Of a DNA stretch of 64,000 bases, positions 16,618 to 25,042 are shown piece after piece. Location: positions 868,001-932,000 of the forward strand of contig NZ_JBDPZD010000001.1 in NCBI RefSeq assembly GCF_039872745.1. The letters are read 5' to 3'. Source of the DNA: Pelomonas paludis. Lineage in GTDB: Bacteria > Pseudomonadota > Gammaproteobacteria > Burkholderiales > Burkholderiaceae_C. Positions within the stretch are counted from its first letter, which is position 1. The number at the start of each line of letters is the position of its first letter. Position numbers and translations under genes: made by a program. The notes under the pieces were generated by a model. It was not told the origin of the DNA and ran no database searches. It saw nothing but the letters and a program-made list of their open reading frames with translations.

Positions 16618-17891
16618 GGCTCGGGCACGGCGCTGGTCAGGTTGATGCGGCCGAACACACCGTCGCGCTCTTCGTCCGGGCCGGCCGTGTAGTACAGCGC
16701 GTTGGCGTCTCCGAGGGCCACGCCGTTGCCGAAGGCGATGCCCCAGATCCCGTCGATGACCAGGGGCTGGCCGTCGGGGCCGCGCACATAGCCGAGGTCG
16801 GCGCCGGTTGTGCGGTCGTAGGCGGCGATGGTGCCGTCGCCAAAGTTGGCCACCAGCAGCGCGCCGGCCAGGGCGCCGAAGGAGTCGGGCGCGATGGCCA
16901 TGCCCCAGGGGTTGTTGAGCTTGCTGCTGGCCGTGTAGTCCTGCAGCAGGTTGCCGTTGCGGTCATAGGCGGCGATGCGGCCGAGGCCGGGGATCTCCTC
17001 GGTGGGCTCGTCGATCTCCAGCGCGTTCTCGGTCCAGGCCACGTAGACGCGGCCGTCACCCAGCACCTGGACGTTGAAGGGGTGCCAGATCTCGGTCAGG
17101 CCGGTGGGCCGCGCGAAGGGCGTGCTGGCGGTGATGTCGTTCCACTGGTTGTCGAAGCTCATCACGCGGCCGGCCGCAAAGTCGGCGGCGAAGAGGCGGT
17201 TGTCGGCCACCTTCTCGCCCTTGGCATTCAGGGTCCAGCCGTCGGTCGTCATGGCCACGCCGTTGAAGCCGGGGCGGGCCTTGAGGCCCTGGGCCATGAA
17301 ATCGTCCATCGTCGAGTAGTCCTTGACGACGACGGCTTCGAGCATGCCGCTGGCGGTGTTGCTGCGCCAGGCGTTGATGGTGCCGTCCTGCGTGACGAAG
17401 ACGAACTTGGCCGCGCCCGCGTTGACGCCGGTGGAGGCACCGTTGGCGTAGTTGATGGCCGGGCCTTGAACGAAGAACTCGACGGGCTGGCCCGGGCGGT
17501 CGCTGGCGGCGTTGTAGACCTGGCCGGTGACCTGGGCCATGCCGTCGGCGCCGGGGGGCATGTCGGGGTGCAGGTCGCGCGCGCTGCTGATGATGGGCAC
17601 GACCTTGAGCCCATCTTGGTAGAGCGGCGTGCCGCCCACGTCGCCGATGTAGGTGGTGGTGGTGCCGGTGCCGGCATTGCTGACCCAGATATGGCCGCCC
17701 GCGCCGGGTGGGCGCAGCGCCAGGCCCCAGGGGTTGACGAGGTTGGGGTCAACAAAGGCAGTGGGGGCGTACTTCTCGCTGTTGGCGACGAGCACGGTGC
17801 TGCGGTAGCTGCTGCTGGCGGCGGTGGCGGTGTGGGCCAGCAGCAGCGTGAATGCAGCGGCGGCAGCAGTGCGGGTGAGCGCGGACATCAT
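16557..17891 (-). CDS. TIGR03118-family PEP-CTERM protein
   Basis: A secreted protein of about 444 residues. A signal peptide with the core AAAAAFTLLLAHTATA is followed by an NHL/beta-propeller-like body. Repeats include VNPWGLALRPPG, HPFNVQVLGDGRVYV, LNNPWGMAIAP and IDGIWGIAFGNG, the pattern of family TIGR03118. The C-terminus is VPEPQIWALMLAGGVWLARRARR-like and ends right after the Arg cluster. The start at 17891 is chosen because AAGG lies 9 bases before it; ATG at 17900 or 17888 are alternatives. The membrane part of the sorting signal is encoded antisense to the neighbouring PEP-CTERM gene. Confidence 0.85.
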   Translation of the reverse strand: MMSALTRTAAAAAFTLLLAHTATAASSSYRSTVLVANSEKYAPTAFVDPNLVNPWGLALRPPGAGGHIWVSNAGTGTTTTYIGDVGGTPLYQDGLKVVPIISSARDLHPDMPPGADGMAQVTGQVYNAASDRPGQPVEFFVQGPAINYANGASTGVNAGAAKFVFVTQDGTINAWRSNTASGMLEAVVVKDYSTMDDFMAQGLKARPGFNGVAMTTDGWTLNAKGEKVADNRLFAADFAAGRVMSFDNQWNDITASTPFARPTGLTEIWHPFNVQVLGDGRVYVAWTENALEIDEPTEEIPGLGRIAAYDRNGNLLQDYTASSKLNNPWGMAIAPDSFGALAGALLVANFGDGTIAAYDRTTGADLGYVRGPDGQPLVIDGIWGIAFGNGVALGDANALYYTAGPDEERDGVFGRINLTSAVPEPQIWALMLAGGVWLARRARR

Positions 17892-18009
17892 GGTGAGCAT
17901 CCTTGCGGGCGACCTGCAGATGGACTGGAAGGCGCCCGACGTGAGAACGCTGCCGCGCCTTGGACCCAGGTGCGCGGCAGCGTGAGGGGAGGAGCCGGAG
18001 TGGGCTCGA

Positions 18010-19461
18010 TCAGGCCTTGCGGCGGCGCGCGACGAAGCCCACCAGACCCAGGCCGCCGATCAGCATCGCGTAGGTGCTGGGCTCGGGCACGGCGCTGATC
18101 TCGATCAGGCGGTCAGTGCCGCTGCTGGGGTGCTGGATGTTGATGTAGGCCTTGTTCGGGTCGGTCAGGCTGAAGAACAGGCCCGTGGTCTCGGAGCCCT
18201 GTGTGCCATTGCTGACCCAGCGGCCAATGCCTTCACCGGCGTCGAGCAGGTCGCCGTCCTTGTTCAGGTCGCGGGCAAACCAGACGTCGTTGTCTTGGCC
18301 GCCATTGCGGTCTTCGATGATGTACATGTTGCCGTCGGCGTCGATGGCCAGGTTGTCGGCGTTCTTCAGGCCGGCGCCCACCTTGAGGCCGGTGGCCAGG
18401 TCGATGGTGTTGGTGTCGACGAAGAGCTTGACCTCGCCGGTGGCGACGTCGAGGTTGTAGACGCGGCTGCTGCCGCCGTTGAAGGAGCCCGAGTCGGTGG
18501 TGGTGAAGTAGAGGCGCTGCGTGCCGCCCACGGTCTGGATCTCCAGGTCCTCGGGGCGGTTGAAGCCGGTGCTCTTGATGGAGGCGTGGTCGGCGGTCAC
18601 GCGGCCGTCGATGGTGCCGTCACCCAGCACGGTGGACACGCCGGCAATGGCGCCGCCCGTGGCATTGGTGATGGCGACCCACGACGAGGCGCCGACGTTG
18701 GGCGCACCGCCGGTGCTCTCGTTCTGGCCACCGGCACCCACGCGCAGCACAAAGCTCTGGCCCGAGGCGAAGTAGTCGTTGCCATTGGTGGCATTGGGGT
18801 TGTTGGACACGTACTTGTAGACCGCGCCGCCGTTGAGCTCGTCCACAAAGTACAGAGCCTTGTTGCTGTCAAAGGCCAGGCCCTCGTGCGACACGCGCGG
18901 GATGACCGAGCGCTGGACGAAGCTGCCGCCATTGGCCAGGGCCGTGGTCGGGTTGGTCACCTCAAAGAGGCGACCCTTGCTGCTGCCGGTGCCCCAGGAT
19001 TCTTCGGCCGTCAGGTAGCCGCCCCAGGGGGTCCAGCGCGAGGCGTCGCCCGAGGTGAAGCCGTTGGTGCCCGGTGCCACGATGGTGACGGTGCGGGTGC
19101 TGTAGTTGGTGTCCCAGAGGTCCACACGCTGCACGCCGGCCGTGCCCGTCTCAAAGGGCATGAACAGGTAGCGGCCGGCATTGGGGCCGGTGCGGTTGGT
19201 GTCGATCATGTCCCAGCTGCCCGAGTTGGAGCCAGAGACCAGGGTGTTCTGCGTCGTGCGGTCGGCAATCGCCTTCTGGCTGAAGTTGGGGCTGGAGAGC
19301 AGCAGGGGCGTGGCTTCGCCCGCGCCACCCACGGGGATGGGGCCAGCCGAGGCGGGCAGCGGGGTGAAGTTGCTGAAGTTGCTGGTGGCGGCCAGGGCCG
19401 GGGCGGCCAAGGCGCCAAGCGTGGCCACGGCGGCCAGGGCGATGCGGGTGCGAGCAAACAT
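18010..19461 (-). CDS. PhoX-like (DUF839) PEP-CTERM protein
   Basis: A 483-residue secreted protein. The signal peptide is FARTRIALAAVATLGALAAPALA. The body has several features of PhoX/DUF839 proteins: FMPFETGTAGVQRVDLWD, LTAEESWG, VSHEGLAFDSNKALYFVDE, NRPEDLEI and ADNLAIDADGNMYIIED. The acidic motifs suggest calcium or iron binding. The C-terminus is VPEPSTYAMLIGGLGLVGF followed by ARRRKA, a standard PEP-CTERM signal. A phosphatase activity is possible from the family, but the key residues cannot be confirmed by eye. The 171 bases upstream hold its promoter region; I see no clear sigma-70 boxes there. Confidence 0.8.
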   Translation of the reverse strand: MFARTRIALAAVATLGALAAPALAATSNFSNFTPLPASAGPIPVGGAGEATPLLLSSPNFSQKAIADRTTQNTLVSGSNSGSWDMIDTNRTGPNAGRYLFMPFETGTAGVQRVDLWDTNYSTRTVTIVAPGTNGFTSGDASRWTPWGGYLTAEESWGTGSSKGRLFEVTNPTTALANGGSFVQRSVIPRVSHEGLAFDSNKALYFVDELNGGAVYKYVSNNPNATNGNDYFASGQSFVLRVGAGGQNESTGGAPNVGASSWVAITNATGGAIAGVSTVLGDGTIDGRVTADHASIKSTGFNRPEDLEIQTVGGTQRLYFTTTDSGSFNGGSSRVYNLDVATGEVKLFVDTNTIDLATGLKVGAGLKNADNLAIDADGNMYIIEDRNGGQDNDVWFARDLNKDGDLLDAGEGIGRWVSNGTQGSETTGLFFSLTDPNKAYINIQHPSSGTDRLIEISAVPEPSTYAMLIGGLGLVGFVARRRKA

Positions 19462-19632
19462 GGGTGAGCAGTCCTGTGAGGGTTTGGAAGGCCAGCGGCG
19501 CGGTGTGCATCGCTGAGTCCGGCCAGTCTTGCGGCCGTCGATGTCAGGGTTGTGTCAGCCCACAGACAGCTTCGGAAATCCCGCACCAAGCTGCTTGCCT
19601 CGCTGGAGGGCGCATGGCTATGTCGACGCGCG

Positions 19633-20046
19633 TCAGCGGCTCTGGCCGCCGGCCTCCAGCTCGTAGTGGAAGACCTTGGAGATGATCTGCCAGCGGCCAT
19701 CCACGTGGACCAGGGTGAGCAGGTCGGTGAAGTGCTTGGGGCGGATCACGCACTGCACGCGCGCCAGGGCTGTGACGGGGCCGATGAACTCGATGGCGAG
19801 GATGTGGTCGGCGCGCGCGTCGCCGCGCGAGGCGGGTGACGGGCGCTGCGCGACCATGGGCAGGTAGTCGTCCATGCGCAGGCTGCGCAGCACGCCGTCG
19901 GTGGCGCAGGCATAAAGCGCGGCCGGGTGGAAGACGCGCCGCAGGGCCTCGGCGTCGCTCTGGTAGAGGCCGTCGAAGTAGGCCGCCAGCACGGCTTCCA
20001 CCGCGCTGAAGTCGGGTCCTATTTCGGCCCGCATTTCGGGCCTCAC
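19633..20046 (-). CDS. NTF2/SnoaL-like (lumazine-binding type) protein
   Basis: A 137-residue protein with the cone-shaped NTF2-like fold pattern. FSAVEAVLAAYFDGLYQSDAEALRRVFHPAALY is the first helix pair, and HVDGRWQIISKVFHYE the last strands, as in putative lumazine-binding/SnoaL-like proteins. The function is unknown; such proteins are often accessory or small-molecule isomerases. The GTG at 20044-20046 overlaps the tautomerase stop as GTGA; ATG at 20034 is the alternative. It is the last gene of the gst-tautomerase operon that diverges from the LysR regulator. Confidence 0.8.
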   Translation of the reverse strand: MRPEMRAEIGPDFSAVEAVLAAYFDGLYQSDAEALRRVFHPAALYACATDGVLRSLRMDDYLPMVAQRPSPASRGDARADHILAIEFIGPVTALARVQCVIRPKHFTDLLTLVHVDGRWQIISKVFHYELEAGGQSR

Positions 20047-20258
20047 CGCCCGCCCTCTGCGGCGGCCTGCCGCAGCCGCGTCACCGTCTCGCCGGCGATG
20101 CCCCAGTTGTCGGTGTCCACCTCGTCGATGACGACGAAGGTGGTGGCCGGGTTCTTGTTCAGCACCTTCACCAGCAGTTCGGTGGCGCCCTGGATGAGGG
20201 CGGCCTTCTGGGCAGGGGTGGCGCCCTCGCGGGTGATTTGGATCTGGACGTAGGGCAT
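20043..20258 (-). CDS. 4-oxalocrotonate tautomerase-family enzyme
   Basis: A 71-residue tautomerase. Pro follows the initiator Met (MPYVQIQITREG), giving the catalytic Pro1 after Met removal. KAALIQGATELLVKVLNKNPATTFVVIDEVDTDNWGIAG matches the family core. It probably acts as a small hexameric or trimeric keto-enol tautomerase; the substrate is not known. It lies 16 bases after gstA and is coupled to the NTF2-like gene. Confidence 0.9.
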   Translation of the reverse strand: MPYVQIQITREGATPAQKAALIQGATELLVKVLNKNPATTFVVIDEVDTDNWGIAGETVTRLRQAAAEGGR

Positions 20259-20274
20259 CGTCGGCTCCTGCAGT

Positions 20275-20886
20275 TCAAGCCGCCAGCAGGCCTTCGGCCT
20301 TCATCGCCGCCTGCACCGCCGGCCGGGCTGCCACACGGGCCAGGAAGGCCTGCAGGTGCGCCAGGTCCGAGAGGTCGAGCGCCACGTACTTGGCCCAGCC
20401 CGAGACGGTGAACAGGTAGGCGTCGGCGGCGGTAAAGGCCGCGCCCGTCAGGTAGTCGCGGCCGGCCAGTTGGGCATCCACCCACTCGAACTTGTGGCGC
20501 AGGGTCTGGCGGTGCAGGGACTTGGCGGCGTCGTCGAAGCCGGGGGTGAAGAGCGGCGTGTAGGACTTGTGCAGCTCCGAGGTGATGTAGTTCTGCCACT
20601 CCATCACGCGGTAGCGCTGCAGGCTGCCGCTGCCAGGCATCAGGCTGGCGTTGCCGGCCTGGTCGGCAATGAACTGCGCGATCACCGGGCCCTCGCTCAG
20701 GCGGGTGCCGTCGTCCAGCTCCAGCAGGGGCACTTTGCCCTTGGAGGTGATGCCGTAGAAGTCGGCGCCGGAGGCCAGGGTGTGCTTGGCGGTGTCGACC
20801 TTTTCAAGCGCGAAGGGCAGGCCCGCCTCGCGCAGGACGATGTGGGGAGCGAGGGAGCAGGCACCGGGGGAAAAGTAGAGCTTCAT
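20275..20886 (-). CDS. gstA: Beta-class glutathione S-transferase
   Basis: A 203-residue GST. The N-terminal thioredoxin-fold begins MKLYFSPGACSLAPHIVLRE, with the beta-class cysteine (Cys10) and following Ser. GKVPLLELDDG carries the cis-Pro and glutathione-binding loop, then LSEGPVIAQFIAD. The all-helical C-terminal domain contains FTAADAYLFTVSGWA. It is cytosolic and conjugates or reduces electrophiles. The start at 20886 is fixed by the family N-terminus; the longer upstream frame is Ser/Arg-rich and lies in the promoter region. It is the first gene of an operon divergent from LysR. Confidence 0.95.
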   Translation of the reverse strand: MKLYFSPGACSLAPHIVLREAGLPFALEKVDTAKHTLASGADFYGITSKGKVPLLELDDGTRLSEGPVIAQFIADQAGNASLMPGSGSLQRYRVMEWQNYITSELHKSYTPLFTPGFDDAAKSLHRQTLRHKFEWVDAQLAGRDYLTGAAFTAADAYLFTVSGWAKYVALDLSDLAHLQAFLARVAARPAVQAAMKAEGLLAA

Positions 20887-20989
20887 GTCATTGACTCCGT
20901 GGGTTGAAGACCGTGCCGGCATGGTATTCAGCACTTCAAAATCAATAAACATGAGACGATTCACTTCACCTTTTACCTGGAGGCGATGA

Positions 20990-21910
20990 ATGCCGCGCAA
21001 CTTCGAAGACCTCAAGCTCGGCAGCATCGAACTCTTCTGCCGCACGGCCGAGCTGCGCAGCTTCACGGCGGCAGCTCAGGCCTCGGGGCTGACGCCGGCG
21101 GCGGTGAGCCGCTCGGTGAGCCGGCTGGAGGAGCGCCTTGGCGTGCGCCTGCTGGTGCGCACCACGCGCCAGGTGCGGCTGACGGACAGCGGGCAGTCCT
21201 ACTACGAGCGCTGCCGCCAGGCCATCGGCCAGTTGGTGGAGGCCGAGCGCGAGGTGACTGGCGAGCAGTGCGTGCCCACGGGTGCCGTGCGCATCAGCCT
21301 GCCCACGTCCTACGGCCACCACCGCGTGCTGCCGGTGCTGCCCGCCTTCCGCGAGCGCTACCCGGGCATCACGCTCGACGTGCAGCTCACCAACCGCAAC
21401 GTCGACTTCGCGGCCGAGGGCTTCGACCTCGCGGTGCGTGGCCGCGCGCTGCTGGACTCAGGGCTTGTCGCACGCAAGCTCGAAGACGCCGAGCTCGTCA
21501 TCGTGGCCACGCCCGACTACCTGCGCCGCCGTGGCCGCCCTGCCGTGCTGGACGAGCTGCAGACGCATGACTGCATCCAGTTCATGCGGCCCGCCACCGG
21601 CCAGGTCATCCCCTGGCTGCTGCGCCGCGAGGGCGCGGACTTCGAGCAGGTCACGCGCGGCGGCTTCTGCTGCTCGGAAGACATCCTGGGCGCCGTCACC
21701 CTGGCCCGGCATGGCGCCGGACTCTTGCAGACCTACCGCTTCATCGTCGAGGACGACCTGCAGCAAGGGCGCTTAGAGGCCGTGCTGCCCGAACTTGGCG
21801 GCACCTCACGGCCCTTCTCGCTGCTCTACCCTGCCCAGCGCCACATGCCGCTGCGCCTGCGGGTGCTGATCGACTTTTTGCTGGCGGCCTGCGGCTTGCC
21901 GCGCGCCTGA
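20990..21910 (+). CDS. LysR-family transcriptional regulator
   Basis: A 306-residue LysR regulator. The N-terminal winged HTH has SIELFCRTAELRSFTAAAQ and PAAVSRSVSRLEERLGVRLL, and the C-terminal periplasmic-binding-like effector domain starts near GAVRISLPTSYGHHRVLPVL. It resembles the AaeR/DsdC-like group often found next to GST and reductase genes. It diverges from gstA across 103 bases (20887-20989), which contain AT-rich sequence fit for a shared control region. It probably controls the gst-tautomerase-NTF2 operon and itself; the inducer is unknown. Confidence 0.94.
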   Translation: MPRNFEDLKLGSIELFCRTAELRSFTAAAQASGLTPAAVSRSVSRLEERLGVRLLVRTTRQVRLTDSGQSYYERCRQAIGQLVEAEREVTGEQCVPTGAVRISLPTSYGHHRVLPVLPAFRERYPGITLDVQLTNRNVDFAAEGFDLAVRGRALLDSGLVARKLEDAELVIVATPDYLRRRGRPAVLDELQTHDCIQFMRPATGQVIPWLLRREGADFEQVTRGGFCCSEDILGAVTLARHGAGLLQTYRFIVEDDLQQGRLEAVLPELGGTSRPFSLLYPAQRHMPLRLRVLIDFLLAACGLPRA

Positions 21911-21923
21911 GCGGTTCAGGGGC

Positions 21924-22403
21924 TCAGCCGCGCACGGCCGCCTCGATGGCGGCGATGTCGATCTTGGTCATCTCCATCATGGCCGCGAAGGCGCGCTTGG
22001 CGGCGGCGGGGTCGGGGTGGGCGATGGCCTGCATCAGCGCGCGCGGCGTGATCTGCCAGTTCAGGCCCCACTTGTCCTTGCACCAGCCGCAGGCGCTTTC
22101 GGTGCCACCGCCTTCGAGGATGGCATTCCAGTAGCGGTCGGTCTCGGCCTGGTCGTCGGTGGCGACCTGGAAGGAGAAAGCCTCGGTGTGCGGGAAGGCC
22201 GGCCCACCGTTCAGCCCCAGGCAGGGGATGCCCAGCACCGTGAAGTCGACCGTGAGGATCTGGCCCTCCTCGCCCGAGGGGTAGTCGCCCGGCGCGCGGT
22301 AGGTCTTGCCCACCGTGCTGTTCGGGAAGGTCTTGGCATAGAACTCGGCCGCTTCCAGCGCGGCGCCGTCGTACCAGAGGCAGATAGTGTTCTTGGGGGA
22401 CAT
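21924..22403 (-). CDS. VOC-superfamily (PhnB-like) protein
   Basis: A 159-residue protein with the PhnB-like/3-demethylubiquinone methyltransferase-like glyoxalase fold. ICLWYDGAALEAAEFYAKTFPNS, LGLNGGPAFPHTEAFSFQV, ACGWCKDKWGLNWQITPRAL and PAAAKRAFAAMMEMTKIDI match this common family. Despite the family name, methyltransferase activity is not expected. Function is unknown. It is convergent with the LysR gene (13 bases apart). Confidence 0.88.
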   Translation of the reverse strand: MSPKNTICLWYDGAALEAAEFYAKTFPNSTVGKTYRAPGDYPSGEEGQILTVDFTVLGIPCLGLNGGPAFPHTEAFSFQVATDDQAETDRYWNAILEGGGTESACGWCKDKWGLNWQITPRALMQAIAHPDPAAAKRAFAAMMEMTKIDIAAIEAAVRG

Positions 22404-22479
22404 GGCGGGGCCTTCTTGAGTGAAAGGTGATTGGAGGGAGCCAAGGACGACGTTTGACGGGCGGCCTGTTCGACACCCG

Positions 22480-22785
22480 CTAGCGATGCACCACCCAGGC
22501 GGCCAGCGCCGCCGCGACGGACAGGCCTTGCACGCCGAGCGCGGCCCATGTGAAGCGGCGCCAGACGCTCCCGGCCTGCGTGCGTGCGCGCGCCCACAGG
22601 CCCAGGCCCAAAGTCAGCGCTTGCGCGGCGGCCCACACCATCCACATCAGCCCGAGCGCAAAGCAGGCAAAGCTCTCGCAGTGCAAGCGGTAGGTGTAGA
22701 TGCCAGCAGCCACCAGGCCCAGTGCCCCTGCGGCGTGGCCCAGGACCAGCAGGCGCATGAGCCAGCCAGAGCTTGAGCCGCTCAT
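22480..22785 (-). CDS. Small four-helix membrane protein, unknown
   Basis: A 101-residue hydrophobic protein with about four predicted helices, near 7-27, 38-58 (ACFALGLMWMVWAAAQALTL), and 76-98 among others. I do not recognise a family. It starts by ATGA overlap with the tube-like gene and ends the operon that begins with the CoA-transferase at 26251. Confidence 0.6.
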   Translation of the reverse strand: MSGSSSGWLMRLLVLGHAAGALGLVAAGIYTYRLHCESFACFALGLMWMVWAAAQALTLGLGLWARARTQAGSVWRRFTWAALGVQGLSVAAALAAWVVHR

Positions 22786-23240
22786 CGGCCCTCGACGCGC
22801 AGGCCTTCATGCGCCAACACCACCGTCTCGATGGCGACCTCGTTGCCCGTGGCCTTGAGGTCGGTGCCGGTGATCTTGGTGGGCCAGGCGTTGCTCAGGG
22901 TCCAGACCATGGTGACGCCGCCGGCTTCGTCGAGCAAGCTGATGGTGACGTCCTTGCGCACGACGCTGGCAAGGTTTGCCGACTTGAACCACGCAAAGAA
23001 CGGGGAGCTGGTGGTGGCCACGCCCCGCTTGAGCGTCACGTCCGAGAACTTCTTGAGGCCCGGCATCTTCACGGGGCTGAAGACCTTGCTGTTGCCCCCG
23101 CGGTACTCAATGACCTGGGCCTCCATGTCCAGCCCCGAGACTTCCGTGAAGCTGGCGCTGGCGCCATCGATGCTTACCTGGAAGCGGAACTTGGGCAGCG
23201 GCCAAACGGTGCTGGACTGCTTGGATCCGTCGTCGGGCAT
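22782..23240 (-). CDS. gp19-like phage-tail tube protein (TIGR02241 type), isolated
   Basis: A 152-residue protein with the T4 gp19/contractile-tail tube fold pattern. PKFRFQVSIDGASASFTEVSGLDMEAQVIEYRGG is the strong family signature, followed by MPGLKKFSDVTLKRGV, FFAWF, RKDVTISLLDEAGG and NAWPTKITGTDLKATGNEVAIE. Normally it is one of several tube genes in an extracellular contractile injection system or phage tail. Here no sheath, baseplate or ATPase gene is nearby; it sits between a TonB-like gene and a small membrane protein. Its job in this setting is unknown. Confidence 0.85.
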   Translation of the reverse strand: MPDDGSKQSSTVWPLPKFRFQVSIDGASASFTEVSGLDMEAQVIEYRGGNSKVFSPVKMPGLKKFSDVTLKRGVATTSSPFFAWFKSANLASVVRKDVTISLLDEAGGVTMVWTLSNAWPTKITGTDLKATGNEVAIETVVLAHEGLRVEGR

Positions 23241-23263
23241 GGCGTTCTTCCAGGAGGTGGTGG

Positions 23264-25033
23264 TCAGTACAAGCGTATCGCCATGTCGAAATGCCAGCTG
23301 CGCCGGATCTCGACCACGTCGTAGTCGCGCGCCAGCGCGGGCGGGAAGGCCGGGTAGCGCTCCAGGCTGCGGATCACGCGCTCGATGGCATCGTCCAGCT
23401 GCGGCACGCCGCTGCGGCGCACGAAGGTGATGGTTTCGACGCTGCCGTCGCTGCGGATGGCCACCGTGACCAGCGGGTCGGTGTAGGGCGCACGCGTGGC
23501 CTCCCGGACCAGGTCGAAGGTGGGGTTGAGCTGGATCTTGCGCGCAAAGGCCTCGGCGTAGAGCACCAGCTCGGCATTGCTGTCGGTGTAGCCAAAGAGC
23601 CGGCCCCGGCGTGCGGCGTTGTAGCCCGCCTTGAGGGCGGCGTCGCGCTTGGCAGCCTCTTCGTCCAGCTGGCGGCCGATGGCGCGCAGCCGGGCCTCGC
23701 GTCGCGCTTCCTCCTCGGCCTTGGCCGCAGCCGCTGCGGCGCCCGCAGCACGGGCGGCCTCAAGCTTGGCGGCGGCTTGGCGAGCGGCCTCCTGTCTGGT
23801 GGCTTCTTGTCGGGCCGCTTCTTGCCGTGCCGCCTCCTGCCGAGCCACCTCTTGCTTTGTGGCTTCCTGGCGCGCCGCTTCTTGGCGGGCAGCCTCCTGT
23901 CTGGCGGCCTCTTGTTTTGCGGCCTCTTGCCTGGCCTCTTGCCTGGCCGCCTCCAGCCGGGCGGCTTCCAACTTGGCGGCTTCGAGGCGAGCCTGCTCTT
24001 GCCGCAGCTGCTCCAGCCGGGCCTGCTCCTGGCGAGCCGCTTCCGCCTTGGCGGCCTCGGCACGAGCGGCATCTTGCCGAGCGGCTTCCTGGCGTAGCGC
24101 TTCCGAACGCGCCGCCTCCAAACGTGCGGCTTCAAGACGAGCCGCCTCGGCCTTGGCAGCTTCTCGGCGCGCGGCCTCCTGCTTCTCGGCGGTCTGGCGC
24201 GCGGCTTCGGCGCGCAGGGCTTCGAGCCTGGCGGCCTCGACCTTGGCGGCTTCTTGCCGGGCGGCTTCCTGGCGGGCTTGCTCGCGCCGCGCCTCCTCGC
24301 GGCGCTGCTCGTCCTTGCGGGCTTCCTCCAGCGCGGTCTCGCGCTTGAGGGCTTCGAGCCGGGCCAGTTCTTGCCGTGCACGCTCGGCGCGCTCGGCTTC
24401 GAGGCGCAGACGGGCCTTCTCGGCTTCGGCGGCGGTGCGCTGCTGTGCGGCCTCATCGGCGGCGATGTCGGGTGCCGACGCGCTGCTGGCTGGCTGCTCG
24501 GCCGCTGCCGGGCTGGGCAGAGGGGCGGACGCGGCGGCCACGGCCCAGCCCGCGCGGTCGGGGCGGTCGATGGTGATCAGGCGCGGCGCGGGGTCGGCGG
24601 CGGCCGGCGGTGCGGTGGCGACGGTGTCGGTGGGCGGGCTGGGCTCGGGCGGCGGCAGCTTGGTGACCGGGCGCCAGATGAACTCGGTCGTGGTGGTGGG
24701 CTCGGCGGCGGCCGTGGCCGACGCGGCGGCGCTGGGCGCTGCGGGGACTTCGAGCGCAGGTGCCGGTGTCTGTGCCGGCGTCTCTGGCTTGATCACCACC
24801 CGCAGCGGGCTTGCCTGCGGCACGGGCGGCGCATCGATGCGCCGCGTCTGCCAGGGCAGGTTGAAGCCCAGCTCCCCGGCGTCGGGGCCGCCCACCAGCA
24901 GCGAGAGCAACAGGCCATGCAGCAGCAGCGAGACCCCCAGCGCGCGCCGGGTGCGGGCCTCGGGGCTGGCGGGCTTGGGGCCGAGCCGCAATGCGGGCTC
25001 AGCGGGGCTCTCGGTCACCGAAGGAAATTTCAT
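23264..25033 (-). CDS. TonB/TolA-like protein with long Ala-Arg-Gln-Glu coiled coil
   Basis: A 589-residue protein. A cytoplasmic N-terminus (about 30 residues) is followed by one membrane helix (LGVSLLLHGLLLSLLVGG, about 32-50) and a Pro/Ala-rich periplasmic stretch (about 70-200). A ~250-residue helical stalk of pentad-like AARQE/AAKAE units comes next. The C-terminal TonB domain has NPTFDLVREATRAPYTDPLVTVAIRSDGSVE, RRSGVPQLDDAIERVI and FPPAL. It should transmit inner-membrane energy to an outer partner. No exbBD is adjacent; the set at 5553-6756 is the only one in the window. It starts 9 bases after the CoA-transferase stop. Confidence 0.88.
   Translation of the reverse strand: MKFPSVTESPAEPALRLGPKPASPEARTRRALGVSLLLHGLLLSLLVGGPDAGELGFNLPWQTRRIDAPPVPQASPLRVVIKPETPAQTPAPALEVPAAPSAAASATAAAEPTTTTEFIWRPVTKLPPPEPSPPTDTVATAPPAAADPAPRLITIDRPDRAGWAVAAASAPLPSPAAAEQPASSASAPDIAADEAAQQRTAAEAEKARLRLEAERAERARQELARLEALKRETALEEARKDEQRREEARREQARQEAARQEAAKVEAARLEALRAEAARQTAEKQEAARREAAKAEAARLEAARLEAARSEALRQEAARQDAARAEAAKAEAARQEQARLEQLRQEQARLEAAKLEAARLEAARQEARQEAAKQEAARQEAARQEAARQEATKQEVARQEAARQEAARQEATRQEAARQAAAKLEAARAAGAAAAAAKAEEEARREARLRAIGRQLDEEAAKRDAALKAGYNAARRGRLFGYTDSNAELVLYAEAFARKIQLNPTFDLVREATRAPYTDPLVTVAIRSDGSVETITFVRRSGVPQLDDAIERVIRSLERYPAFPPALARDYDVVEIRRSWHFDMAIRLY
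23700..24330 (-). repeat. Degenerate 15-bp (five-codon) repeats in the TonB/TolA-like gene
   Basis: The stalk-coding part is built from dozens of diverged copies of a five-codon unit reading roughly Ala-Ala-Arg-Gln-Glu. The repetition opens long shadow frames on the other strand. Copy number may vary between strains. Confidence 0.75.
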
Positions 25034-25042
25034 GCGCTGGAT

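Noticed and set aside
16551..19467. Long plus-strand frames opposite two PEP-CTERM genes (515 and 445 codons)
   Set aside because: They lie antisense to proteins with clear signal peptides and PEP-CTERM anchors, and their composition is Gly/Ala/Val/His-rich without motifs.
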